Assembly (NCBI GenBank): GCA_002484335.1
Contig: DLJQ01000001.1
Span: 99,435-163,434, forward strand
Source: Flavobacteriales bacterium UBA7612
Lineage (GTDB): Bacteria; Bacteroidota; Bacteroidia; Flavobacteriales; Weeksellaceae
DNA length: 64,000 nucleotides
Direction: 5' to 3'
The notes beneath the pieces were generated by a model. The model was not told the DNA's origin and ran no database searches. It saw only the letters and a list, made by a program, of their open reading frames with translations. Below, one piece after another: positions 37,816 to 45,675 of this stretch (its first letter is position 1; the number at the start of each line of letters is the position of its first letter). The translations under genes were made by a program, and so were the position numbers.

Positions 37816-38463
37816 CTAAGGAATATCAAGGTATTTATGTGTCTGTAAAGAATATCTCCATTTCGGATTTTCTTTTACATAATCTACAATCAAAGGAAGG
37901 TTTTTTTCTCGTTTACTCCATTCAGTTTGTAGGAAAAGAGTACAATCTTCACCAACACGTGCAGCTTGTTCTTCAGCAAATTTAAAATCATGATTATTAA
38001 AAATAATACATTTCAATTCATTTGCAGCCTCACAAACCTCATCCAATGGTAACATCATTTTTTTAGGAGATAAACATACCCAATCAATTTCTCCACTCAA
38101 TGGGTAAGCACCAGAAGTTTCTATGTGTATACGAGCACCTTTTTCGTGTAATTTTTTAGTCAAGTAAGTCAAATCCCACATCAAAGGCTCTCCACCAGTA
38201 ATAATGATGGTTTTTGCTTGCGAAGTAGCAAGCTCAACCAACTCATCAACATTTGTTAAGGGATGCTTTTCAGCATCCCAACTATCTTTTACATCGCACC
38301 AATGACAACCTACATCGCAACCACCCAAACGAATAAAATATGATGCAACACCTGTGTACATTCCTTCCCCTTGAATGGTATAGAAATGCTCCATAACAGG
38401 TAATAATTTTCCGTTTTCTAGTAAACTTTGCTCTTCTGCAGTTGTAGATGCAATGTGTATCAT
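37816..38463 (-). CDS. queE: 7-carboxy-7-deazaguanine synthase (radical SAM)
   Basis: This 215-residue protein has the QueE features FYTIQGEGMYTG and the iron-sulfur cysteines Cys49, Cys53 and Cys56 (GGCDVGCHWCD). ITGGEPLMWD is the SAM-binding GGE motif. It converts carboxytetrahydropterin to 7-carboxy-7-deazaguanine in queuosine biosynthesis. The CxxxCxxC spacing is the standard radical SAM one. It follows folD by 7 bp, so two pterin/folate-related genes are co-transcribed. Confidence 0.95.
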   Translation of the reverse strand: MIHIASTTAEEQSLLENGKLLPVMEHFYTIQGEGMYTGVASYFIRLGGCDVGCHWCDVKDSWDAEKHPLTNVDELVELATSQAKTIIITGGEPLMWDLTYLTKKLHEKGARIHIETSGAYPLSGEIDWVCLSPKKMMLPLDEVCEAANELKCIIFNNHDFKFAEEQAARVGEDCTLFLQTEWSKREKNLPLIVDYVKENPKWRYSLQTHKYLDIP

Positions 38464-38470
38464 AATATTT

Positions 38471-39349
38471 TTATTTTTTTCTTCTATCGTATGCTAATAA
38501 TGTATTTTTTAACAACATAGCACGTGTCATCGGCCCAACTCCACCAGGAACAGGCGTTATCCAAGATGCTTTTTCTTTCACGTTATCAAAATCTACGTCA
38601 CCAGCTAGTACAAATCCTCTTGGATTAGATGAATCATCTACACGAGTAATTCCTACATCTATAATAACAGCACCATCTTTTATCATGTCTGCCTTCAAGA
38701 AACCAGGAACTCCTAATGCTGTAATCACAATATCAGCTTCTTTTGTAAATTGTTCTAAATTTTCTGTTTTCGAGTGTGTCAATGTAACCGTACTGTTTCC
38801 AGGATTACCATTTTTACTCATCAAGATACTCATAGGGCGACCAACAATACGAGAACGTCCTATAACTACCGTATGTTTCCCAACAGTATCTATTTTATAT
38901 CTTTCCAACATTTCCATAATTCCAAATGGAGTTGCTGGTAAAAAAGTTTCCATTTCCAAGGCCATTTTTCCAAAATTCATTGGGTGAAAACCATCAACAT
39001 CTTTGTTAGGATCAATTGCGTTAATAACTGCCTCCTGATTGATATGCTTTGGTAATGGCAATTGCACGATGAAACCATCTAATGTATCATCATTATTCCA
39101 TTTTTCTATTTCTGCAATTAATTCTTCTTGAGAAATAGTATCTGGCAAGCGAAGTTCTGATGATTCATAACCTACGAATTGACAATCTTTTATTTTATTG
39201 TCTACATAAGTTTGAGAAGCACCGTTACTTCCTACTAATATCGCACCCAAATGTGGCACTCTTTGTCCTTGATTCTTGTAGCTTTCAACTAACTCTTTAA
39301 TCTCTTCTTTGATTTCTTTTGCTAGTTTAATACCATTTAAAGTTTGCAT
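38471..39349 (-). CDS. folD: Methylenetetrahydrofolate dehydrogenase / methenyl-THF cyclohydrolase
   Basis: The ATG at 39349 (MQTLNGIKLAKEIK) is chosen over a start 12 codons upstream. The 292 residues have the FolD signatures VGSNGASQTYVDNKIKDC (active-site Lys), VQLPLPKHI, DPNKDVDGFHP, the NADP loop VIGRSRIVGRPMS and the final PVPGGVGPMTRAML. It interconverts methylene- and formyl-tetrahydrofolate in the cytoplasm. Confidence 0.97.
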   Translation of the reverse strand: MQTLNGIKLAKEIKEEIKELVESYKNQGQRVPHLGAILVGSNGASQTYVDNKIKDCQFVGYESSELRLPDTISQEELIAEIEKWNNDDTLDGFIVQLPLPKHINQEAVINAIDPNKDVDGFHPMNFGKMALEMETFLPATPFGIMEMLERYKIDTVGKHTVVIGRSRIVGRPMSILMSKNGNPGNSTVTLTHSKTENLEQFTKEADIVITALGVPGFLKADMIKDGAVIIDVGITRVDDSSNPRGFVLAGDVDFDNVKEKASWITPVPGGVGPMTRAMLLKNTLLAYDRRKK

Positions 39350-39579
39350 TGTTTTTTTGTTCTGTTTGTGCAAAGATACATACAAATTAGAAAAAACGCT
39401 ACGAGAAGTTATTTTAGAATTTTTCTTTTAATTTTTTACCGTTATTCAACGTCAGTACAAAAGTTTTTCAGTGATTATGTTGTTATGTTTATAAAATTAT
39501 CAAGTTCTAGTTTCTAATTTCTAGTTTCGTACTCCTAACTTCATAATTCAAAATTCGTACTTCTAAATTTCCTTAAGTT

Positions 39580-39655
39580 GGGCGTTCCCTTCGGTCGGGC
39601 TTTTCGTTACAATCTTTTTCTGAGGAAAAAGGATTTTAACTGCAATCCCTAACGC
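39580..39655 (-). repeat. Interspersed palindromic repeat, copy D (short)
   Basis: Minus orientation, from GGGCGTTCCCTTCGGTCGGGC through TTTTCGTTACAATC to GGATTTTAACTGCAATCCC. The middle is only a short CTTTTTC-TGAG-GAAAAAG hairpin. It is one of two copies in the 529-bp gene-free stretch 39350-39878. Confidence 0.8.
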
Positions 39656-39738
39656 AATTCGTTATATAAAAGTTTTAAGCTATTTCTAAAAACATAATTC
39701 TGAAAATTAATCACCTGAATATATATATTTTGAACTTG

Positions 39739-39815
39739 CAACATGGATTGCAACGGCATCCTTTTGCGAGCGATTTAGCGAACAAAAGATATAGTGGAAA
39801 GCCATATTAGTTGCC
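39739..39815 (+). repeat. Interspersed palindromic repeat, copy E (short)
   Basis: Plus orientation, from GGATTGCAACGGCATCC to AAAGATATAGTGGAAAGCC and then GTTGCC. The centre TTTTGCGAGCGATTTAGCGAACAAAA is a weak stem. It faces copy D in the same spacer. The rest of the spacer (39656-39738) is AT-rich with nothing recognisable. Confidence 0.75.
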
Positions 39816-39824
39816 AAAAAAATA

Positions 39825-39854
39825 AAACAAAAAATCCCCGATAAATCGGGGATT
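39825..39854 (-). terminator. icd terminator
   Basis: AATCCCCGAT (39833-39842) pairs with ATCGGGGATT (39845-39854). On the minus strand it leads into TTTTTTG. Confidence 0.88.
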
Positions 39855-39878
39855 GAAATATTATAAATAATTGGTTAT

Positions 39879-42089
39879 TTATATTCCGTCAACAATTGCA
39901 TTTAATGTAGCAGATGGACGCATTGCAGAAGTTGTTTTAGCAAAATCTGTTTTGTAGTAACCACCAATTTCTTGAGGTTGACCTTGCGCAGCAATTAACT
40001 CTTCGTTAATTTTTGCTTCATTTTCTTGCATTGCTTTTGCAACAGGAGCAAATTTAGTAGCTAAATCAGCATCTTTTGTTTGATTTGCTAATGCTTCTGC
40101 CCAGTACATTGCTAAGTAGAAATGAGAACCACGGTTATCGATTGTTCCTAATTTACGACCTGGAGATTTATCTGTTGCTAAGAATTTTGCATTAGCTTCG
40201 TCTAAAGCATCTGCTAAAGTTTGAGCTTTTGCGTTTCCTTGTGTTTGAGATAAATGCTCTAAAGATGCTTGTAATGCTAAGAATTCTCCTAAAGAATCCC
40301 AACGTAAGTATCCTTCTTCGATAAATTGCTCGATATGTTTTGGAGCTGAACCTCCTGCACCAGTTTCGAATAATCCACCTCCGTTCATTAATGGAACGAT
40401 AGATAACATTTTCGCTGAAGTTCCTAATTCTAAAATTGGGAATAAATCTGTTAAGTAATCACGTAAAACGTTTCCAGAAACAGAAATAGTATCTTTACCT
40501 TCTCTTGCACGACTTAATGTTTCTTTCATTGCATCTTTTACATCAAGAATACGAATATCTAATCCTGTTGTATCGTGATCTTGTAAGTATTTTTCTACTT
40601 TTTTGATGATTTGTTGATCGTGAGCTCTTCCTTTGTCTAACCAGAAAATTGCAGGAGTATCAGATAATCTAGCTCTGTTTACAGCTAATTTAACCCAATC
40701 TTGAATAGGAGCATCTTTAGTTTGACACATTCTGAAGATGTCAGATGCTTCAACTTTTTGCTCTAATAATACATTCCCGTTTGCATCTTCCACTTTGATA
40801 GTTCCGTTTGCTGGAGCTTGGAAAGTTTTGTCGTGAGAACCATATTCTTCTGCTTTTTGAGCCATTAAACCAACGTTTGGTACAGAACCCATAGTTGTTG
40901 GATCTAATGTTCCGTTTTCTTTCATGTCATTTACAACAGCTTCGTAGAAACCAGCGTAAGAACGATCTGGAATAATAGCTACAGTATCTTCTTCTGCACC
41001 ATCTTTGTTCCACATTTTTCCTCCGTTTCTTACTAAAGCAGCCATAGAAGCATCAACGATAATGTCTGATGGTACATGGAAGTTCGTAATTCCTTTGTCA
41101 GAATTTACCATTGCTACACGTGGTCCTTCTGCTAATGCAGTTTCAATTGCAGCTTTGATTTCTGCTTCTTGAGGTTGACCTGTAATTTTATCTAATAATC
41201 CAGCTAAACCGTTATTTGGATTAATATCTAACGATTTGAAAGTATCTGCATATTTAGCAAAAACATCTTTGAAGAAAGTTTCTACAATAGCACCAAACAT
41301 AATAGGATCAGATATTTTCATCATTGTTGCTTTTAAGTGAGCAGACAATAATACATTTTTATCTTTTGCTTCTTGAATAGCTTCTTTTACAAAAGATTTT
41401 AATGAATTTAAATTCATTACAGAAGAATCAATAACTTCTCCAGCTTTTAATGGAGCAGCAGTTTTAAGAACTTTTTCTTCTCCGTTATCTCCGTAAAATT
41501 TGATTGTATATTCAGTTGCGTTTTCTAAAGTTGTAGAAGTTTCAGTACCGTAGAAATCTCCACTTGTCATGTAAGCAACTTCAGTTTTACTGTCTTTTGC
41601 CCAAGCACCCATTTTGTGAGGATTAGCTTTTGCATAATTTTTAACAGCTTTTGGAGCACGACGATCCGAATTTCCTTCACGTAATACTGGGTTTACTGCA
41701 GAACCTAAAACTTTTCCGTAACGAGCTTTAATTTCTTTTTCTTCCTCTGTTTTTGGTTCAGATGGATAGTTTGGTACAGCAAAACCTTTTGCTTGTAATT
41801 CAGCAATTGCAGCATCTAACTGAGGAGCAGAAGCTGAAATATTTGGTAATTTTATAATATTAGCTTCTGGAGTAGATGCTAATGTCCCTAATTCTGCTAA
41901 AGCATCAGGAATTCTTTGATCTTCTTTTAAAAATTCAGGAAAGTTTGCTAAAATACGTCCAGCTAAAGAAATATCTGGAACTTCAATTGTAATATCAGCT
42001 GTTTTAGTGAATCCTTGTACAATTGGCAAAAAAGAATGTGTTGCCAACATCGGAGCTTCATCCGTAAGTGTGTAATGAATTTTTGACAT
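39879..42089 (-). CDS. icd: NADP-dependent isocitrate dehydrogenase, monomeric type
   Basis: This 736-residue protein has the length and sequence of the monomeric IDH class (ILANFPEFLKEDQR, NYPSEPKTEEEKEIKARYGKVLGSAVNP where split, SDRRAPKAVKNYA, GLFETGAGGSAPKHIEQF, DNRGSHFYLAMYWAEALA), unrelated in length to the 400-residue dimeric enzyme. It makes 2-oxoglutarate and NADPH in the TCA cycle. Codon use is richer in G and C and more uniform than in its neighbours, as for a highly expressed enzyme. Confidence 0.97.
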   Translation of the reverse strand: MSKIHYTLTDEAPMLATHSFLPIVQGFTKTADITIEVPDISLAGRILANFPEFLKEDQRIPDALAELGTLASTPEANIIKLPNISASAPQLDAAIAELQAKGFAVPNYPSEPKTEEEKEIKARYGKVLGSAVNPVLREGNSDRRAPKAVKNYAKANPHKMGAWAKDSKTEVAYMTSGDFYGTETSTTLENATEYTIKFYGDNGEEKVLKTAAPLKAGEVIDSSVMNLNSLKSFVKEAIQEAKDKNVLLSAHLKATMMKISDPIMFGAIVETFFKDVFAKYADTFKSLDINPNNGLAGLLDKITGQPQEAEIKAAIETALAEGPRVAMVNSDKGITNFHVPSDIIVDASMAALVRNGGKMWNKDGAEEDTVAIIPDRSYAGFYEAVVNDMKENGTLDPTTMGSVPNVGLMAQKAEEYGSHDKTFQAPANGTIKVEDANGNVLLEQKVEASDIFRMCQTKDAPIQDWVKLAVNRARLSDTPAIFWLDKGRAHDQQIIKKVEKYLQDHDTTGLDIRILDVKDAMKETLSRAREGKDTISVSGNVLRDYLTDLFPILELGTSAKMLSIVPLMNGGGLFETGAGGSAPKHIEQFIEEGYLRWDSLGEFLALQASLEHLSQTQGNAKAQTLADALDEANAKFLATDKSPGRKLGTIDNRGSHFYLAMYWAEALANQTKDADLATKFAPVAKAMQENEAKINEELIAAQGQPQEIGGYYKTDFAKTTSAMRPSATLNAIVDGI

Positions 42090-42179
42090 TATGCTTTAAA
42101 TTTTTTTGAGATTATTCATCATGAATAACCAATTAAAAATAAATTTTTCATTTATCATTTGCAGTAACTACAAACTTTA

Positions 42180-42187
42180 CAAATATA
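42180..42187 (-). promoter_or_regulatory. icd -7 promoter element in a 335-bp spacer
   Basis: CAAATATA on the plus strand reads TATATTTG on the minus strand, 91 bp before the icd ATG. The spacer 42090-42424 between the divergent icd and nuclease genes otherwise shows only AT-rich sequence. Confidence 0.45.
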
Positions 42188-42424
42188 TAAAATTTGATAG
42201 ACTTTAACACTGACACAAGTACATCATTTGCATTAATTTTACCAATATGTATTTACAAATTTTGATAAAAATACAAGTTGATAATATTTTAAAATAAAAT
42301 TGTTCAAATCGATAATTTATTGATTTGATAATTTCTAAATTGATTTAAATCTTGATTAAAAAAAATATGTTGAAGTTATTTAAAATCAAAAAAAAATAAA
42401 CTTTCTTATTTTAGCAAAAAAAAT

Positions 42425-43372
42425 TTGAAACAAAATTTGACAACCATCGTTTTTTATAATGTAGAAAATTTTTACTCAAAATATTCTGAAGATTCGTTTC
42501 TACCTAGCAATTTTAATAAATGGAAAGAAAGTAGATACGATAAAAAAGTAAACCAAATCGCTTTTTGTTTATCAAAAATTGGAAAAACTGAAACTGATGA
42601 GCTTCCTTCCGTGATTGGATTAGCAGAAATTGAAAATAATGATGTTTTAGAAGATTTAGTGAATAATGATTATTTGAAACATGGAAAGTATAAAACACTT
42701 ATTTACGAATCTTTAGATGAACGCAAGATCAATGTAGGGTTAATTTATCGTGAAGAACATTTTAAAGTTGAAGAAAGTGAACCAATTCGATTTGTTTTTA
42801 AAGATCAAAATGATATAAAAACTTATACTAGAGATGTATTATATGTAAAAGGAAAGTTATTTAATCAACAGATACATTTTTTTATCCTACACTTACCTTC
42901 AAAAATTGATAAAGAAATCAACCAATTTAAAAGACAATCAATCTTAAATTCTCTGAGAAAAAGAATTAATAATATACTAACCGAAAATTTTTCTGAAAAA
43001 ATTATCATTATGGGAGATTTTAATGATTCCCCTACAACAGATGATATAATTCAAGAATTAAACACAAGATCTAAACAAGAAGAGGTAAACAGAAAAGAAT
43101 TGTATAACCCTATGGTATATATACAGTCATATAAAAGAGGTTCTTTGGTTTTTAAAAAACAATGGATGTTATTCGATCAACAACTTTTTTCAAATGATTT
43201 TTTAAAACAAAATTCAACGTTAAAATATATAAAAACAGAAATTTTTGATGCTAGCTTTTTGAAGAATAGTAACGGAAAATCAAATGGTTTACCATATAGA
43301 ACATATGTTGGTAGAAAATATTTCGGTGGATATAGTGATCATTTTCCCATTTATACCATTTTAAAATATTAA
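42425..43372 (+). CDS. Endonuclease/exonuclease/phosphatase-family protein
   Basis: This 315-residue protein has the metal-dependent phosphoesterase motifs FYNVENFY, IGLAEIENN (catalytic Glu), IIMGDFNDSPTTDD and GGYSDHFPIY (Asp-His). It has no signal peptide, so it is cytoplasmic. The start is a TTG at 42425; no ATG lies upstream in frame, and any later start would remove the first motif. It may act on nucleic acid or a phospholipid. The Lrp gene follows after 29 bp. Confidence 0.83.
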   Translation: MKQNLTTIVFYNVENFYSKYSEDSFLPSNFNKWKESRYDKKVNQIAFCLSKIGKTETDELPSVIGLAEIENNDVLEDLVNNDYLKHGKYKTLIYESLDERKINVGLIYREEHFKVEESEPIRFVFKDQNDIKTYTRDVLYVKGKLFNQQIHFFILHLPSKIDKEINQFKRQSILNSLRKRINNILTENFSEKIIIMGDFNDSPTTDDIIQELNTRSKQEEVNRKELYNPMVYIQSYKRGSLVFKKQWMLFDQQLFSNDFLKQNSTLKYIKTEIFDASFLKNSNGKSNGLPYRTYVGRKYFGGYSDHFPIYTILKY

Positions 43373-43401
43373 ATTTGTACTCGGTATAATTTATTAGAAA
43401 A

Positions 43402-43875
43402 GTGAGATCTCAGGAAAATGGTCCAATAAAAATTGATGGAATTGACAAGATGATTCTTAATGCCTTTATGGAAAATGCAAATATTCCTGTATCTCAATTA
43501 GCAAGAGATTTAGGAATTTCCAACACTGCAGTTCATCAACGTATTAAGAAACTAGAAACTTCTGGTGTAATCAATTCTACGAAGGTTATTGTTAATCCTA
43601 ATGTTTTAGGATATTCTACAATGTCTTTTGTTGGTGTTTTCATGAACAAACCATCATCTTATAAATTAGTTCTAAATTCTTTAGAGGAAATCCCTGAAGT
43701 TATAGAAGCTCATTTCACAACTGGGAATTATGGTATTTTCTTAAAAATATTATGTAGAGATAATTTACATTTAATGAATGTTTTAAATCAAAAAATTCAA
43801 CAAATTGAAGGAGTCACTCGAACAGAAACAATAATATCTTTAGAGCAACCGATAGTTAGACAAATAAAACTTTAA
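43402..43875 (+). CDS. Lrp/AsnC-family transcriptional regulator
   Basis: This 157-residue protein begins with GTG. Its N-terminal helix-turn-helix is SQLARDLGISNTAVHQRIKKL (split across residues 26-46). The C-terminal RAM ligand domain has VGVFMNKPSS and EAHFTTGNYGIFLKI. Such proteins sense an amino acid or another small effector as oligomers. It lies 7 bp before deoC, so deoC or the neighbouring nuclease could be its target; this is inferred from position only. Confidence 0.92.
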   Translation: MRSQENGPIKIDGIDKMILNAFMENANIPVSQLARDLGISNTAVHQRIKKLETSGVINSTKVIVNPNVLGYSTMSFVGVFMNKPSSYKLVLNSLEEIPEVIEAHFTTGNYGIFLKILCRDNLHLMNVLNQKIQQIEGVTRTETIISLEQPIVRQIKL

Positions 43876-43882
43876 TATACAA

Positions 43883-44626
43883 ATGAATATTAATAAATAT
43901 TTAGATTCAACGTATCTTAAAACACCTGAACAAGCAGGTATTTCAAATTCAGATACATTAGATTTGGTACACGAGCTAGCTCAAGAGGCTATTGATAATA
44001 GTATCTATGCTGTAATGATTCGTCCAGATTATGTGCGATCTGTACGCGAATTATTAAATACAAAGAAATCAGATGTAATTTTAGGTACTGTTATAGGGTT
44101 TCCTGAAGGTTCTTTTGATTTAAATGAAAAATTAAGAGAAGCTCAGAGAGCAATTGCAGATGGAGCAGACGAATTAGATTTTGTAATCAATTACGAAGCT
44201 TTCAAAAAAGGAAATATAGAAACTGTTAAAGAAGAAGTAGAGACTGCAACATCTATTGTTTTACGTGAAGGTAAAATAATTAAATGGATTATTGAAACTG
44301 CAGCTTTAACAGACCAACAAATTATTCAAATTACACAATTAATAAGAGATATTGTTTTGGATAAAATAGGGGAAGAAAATGCTGCCAAAGTATTTGTTAA
44401 ATCTTCTACAGGTTTTTATATCACTCCGAATGGAGAACCAAATGGAGCCAATGAGCATGTTATCAAATTAATGCTAGACAATGCAGGTCCACTACCAGTA
44501 AAAGCTTCTGGTGGTGTAAAATCAAAAGAAGAAGCTGAAAAAATGATATCTTTAGGAGTTCATAGAATTGGAACTTCTTCTGCTTTAGCCATTATAAAAG
44601 GTAAAACAACAAAAGAAGGTTATTAA
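43883..44626 (+). CDS. deoC: Deoxyribose-phosphate aldolase
   Basis: This 247-residue class I aldolase has ELDFVINYEAFKKGN, the Schiff-base lysine in KVFVKSSTGFY and the second active lysine in PVKASGGVKS, as in DeoC. It splits 2-deoxyribose-5-phosphate to acetaldehyde and glyceraldehyde-3-phosphate in deoxynucleoside catabolism. It is translated right after the Lrp regulator and ends before a hairpin that reaches into the convergent gene. Confidence 0.95.
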   Translation: MNINKYLDSTYLKTPEQAGISNSDTLDLVHELAQEAIDNSIYAVMIRPDYVRSVRELLNTKKSDVILGTVIGFPEGSFDLNEKLREAQRAIADGADELDFVINYEAFKKGNIETVKEEVETATSIVLREGKIIKWIIETAALTDQQIIQITQLIRDIVLDKIGEENAAKVFVKSSTGFYITPNGEPNGANEHVIKLMLDNAGPLPVKASGGVKSKEEAEKMISLGVHRIGTSSALAIIKGKTTKEGY

Positions 44627-44649
44627 TATAATTCTACTTTAAAATTTAT

Positions 44650-44698
44650 AAAAGATGTATATTATGAAATACTTATTTCGAATGTACATCTTTTTTTA
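44650..44698 (+). terminator. deoC terminator overlapping the convergent gene's end
   Basis: AAAAGATGTA (44650-44659) pairs with TACATCTTTT (44685-44694), followed by T residues. The loop is about 25 bases and contains the stop codon region of the AraC-type gene on the other strand. Confidence 0.55.
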
Positions 44699-45305
44699 TT
44701 CTCTTAATATAAACAGATGGTGATTCATTCATAATCTGTGTAAATATAGTTGTAAACGTACTATGAGAAGAATAACCACAATCACTTGCTAAGTAAGTAA
44801 TTTTTGTTTTAATGTAATTAGGTTCATTCAATAATCTATTCGTAATATAACTAATTCTCAATTCATTTAAATAAGAATTAAACTGTTTATTTCTATGAAT
44901 TTTTATTATTTCAGATAGATATTTTGTGTTAGTATTAAATTGTTTAGAAAGAGAGTTTAGATTGACATCCTTTTTTATAAAACCTTTGTTTTTTTCAAAA
45001 AAATCTAATTTTCTTAAAATTTCTTTTTCAGTTTTAGATGAAATATTAATTGTCGGATAAACTTCCTCTTGAGGAACAGTTTCATTAAGAAGTTTTTTAG
45101 GCTCTTCAATATTTTTTTTATCAACAGGAAGTACCTTATTTTCTTCTTTAATTATTTTTACATCATCTAACGCATCTAATTCTTCATTATTTATAACTAT
45201 TAAATTAGTTTTCTTTTTTTTTAAAAAAATATAAAAAACTATACTTAAAACAATTATTAATAAAATTATTCCAATTACGATACTAATTGTACTTTCCATC
45301 TTCAT
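44673..45305 (-). CDS. Membrane-anchored AraC-type DNA-binding protein
   Basis: This 210-residue protein has one N-terminal membrane helix (about 6-27) followed by a basic KKKK stop-transfer, a polar linker (about 35-85) and an AraC helix-turn-helix pair (LSKQFNTNTKYLSEIIKIH, and ITYLASDCGYSSHSTFTTIF). Flavobacterial relatives usually carry a periplasmic or TPR sensor region before the membrane helix. Here that part is absent, leaving only anchor and DNA-binding domain. It is either a short subtype or a reduced gene. Confidence 0.82.
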   Translation of the reverse strand: MKMESTISIVIGIILLIIVLSIVFYIFLKKKKTNLIVINNEELDALDDVKIIKEENKVLPVDKKNIEEPKKLLNETVPQEEVYPTINISSKTEKEILRKLDFFEKNKGFIKKDVNLNSLSKQFNTNTKYLSEIIKIHRNKQFNSYLNELRISYITNRLLNEPNYIKTKITYLASDCGYSSHSTFTTIFTQIMNESPSVYIKRIKKDVHSK

Positions 45306-45353
45306 TTTTTAGAATCAAACAATTTTGAAACTAAGATAGTACAGATATTACAA

Positions 45354-45388
45354 ATAAAAAAAAGACAATCAAACTAATGATTGTCTTT
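45354..45388 (-). terminator. Terminator of the tRNA-Asn pair
   Basis: AAAGACAATCA (45361-45371) pairs with TGATTGTCTTT (45378-45388). It has the same sequence, inverted, as the terminator at 26844-26875. Confidence 0.88.
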
Positions 45389-45393
45389 TTTTG

Positions 45394-45467
45394 CTCCTCC
45401 TCTTGGGCTCGAACCAAGGACCCTCTGATTAACAGTCAGATGCTCTAACCAACTGAGCTAAGGAGGA
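45394..45467 (-). tRNA. tRNA-Asn (GTT), second copy
   Basis: On the minus strand it is identical over all 74 bases to the tRNA at 26764-26837, including the G discriminator. The anticodon is GTT. It is transcribed after the third copy and shares its promoter. Confidence 0.96.
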
Positions 45468-45525
45468 AAAATCCGATATTTAAAAATTTATTTTTAAGTC
45501 TTTGTTTGACTTTTCACTAAAAAAG

Positions 45526-45599
45526 CTCCCCCTCTTGGGCTCGAACCAAGGACCCTCTGATTAACAGTCAGATGCTCTAACCAACTGAGCTAAGGAGGA
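45526..45599 (-). tRNA. tRNA-Asn (GTT), third copy with a G-U acceptor pair
   Basis: It is the same as the other two copies except that the 3' acceptor strand reads AGGGGGA instead of AGGAGGA. This turns one A-U pair into G-U, and the stem still closes. It is the first tRNA after the promoter at 45620-45650. Confidence 0.95.
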
Positions 45600-45619
45600 A
45601 TGTTGCTTAATTGTGGGTG

Positions 45620-45650
45620 CAAATATAATAGGTTTTTTTACACCCACAAA
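45620..45650 (-). promoter_or_regulatory. Promoter of the tRNA-Asn pair
   Basis: On the minus strand, TTTG (45650-45647), 19 bp, then TATATTTG (45627-45620). This is the third exact instance of the consensus in the window. It sits between an inverted repeat, TGTGGGTG against CACCCACA. Confidence 0.85.
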
Positions 45651-45675
45651 TATTTTTTTAATAAATTTTCAGAAA

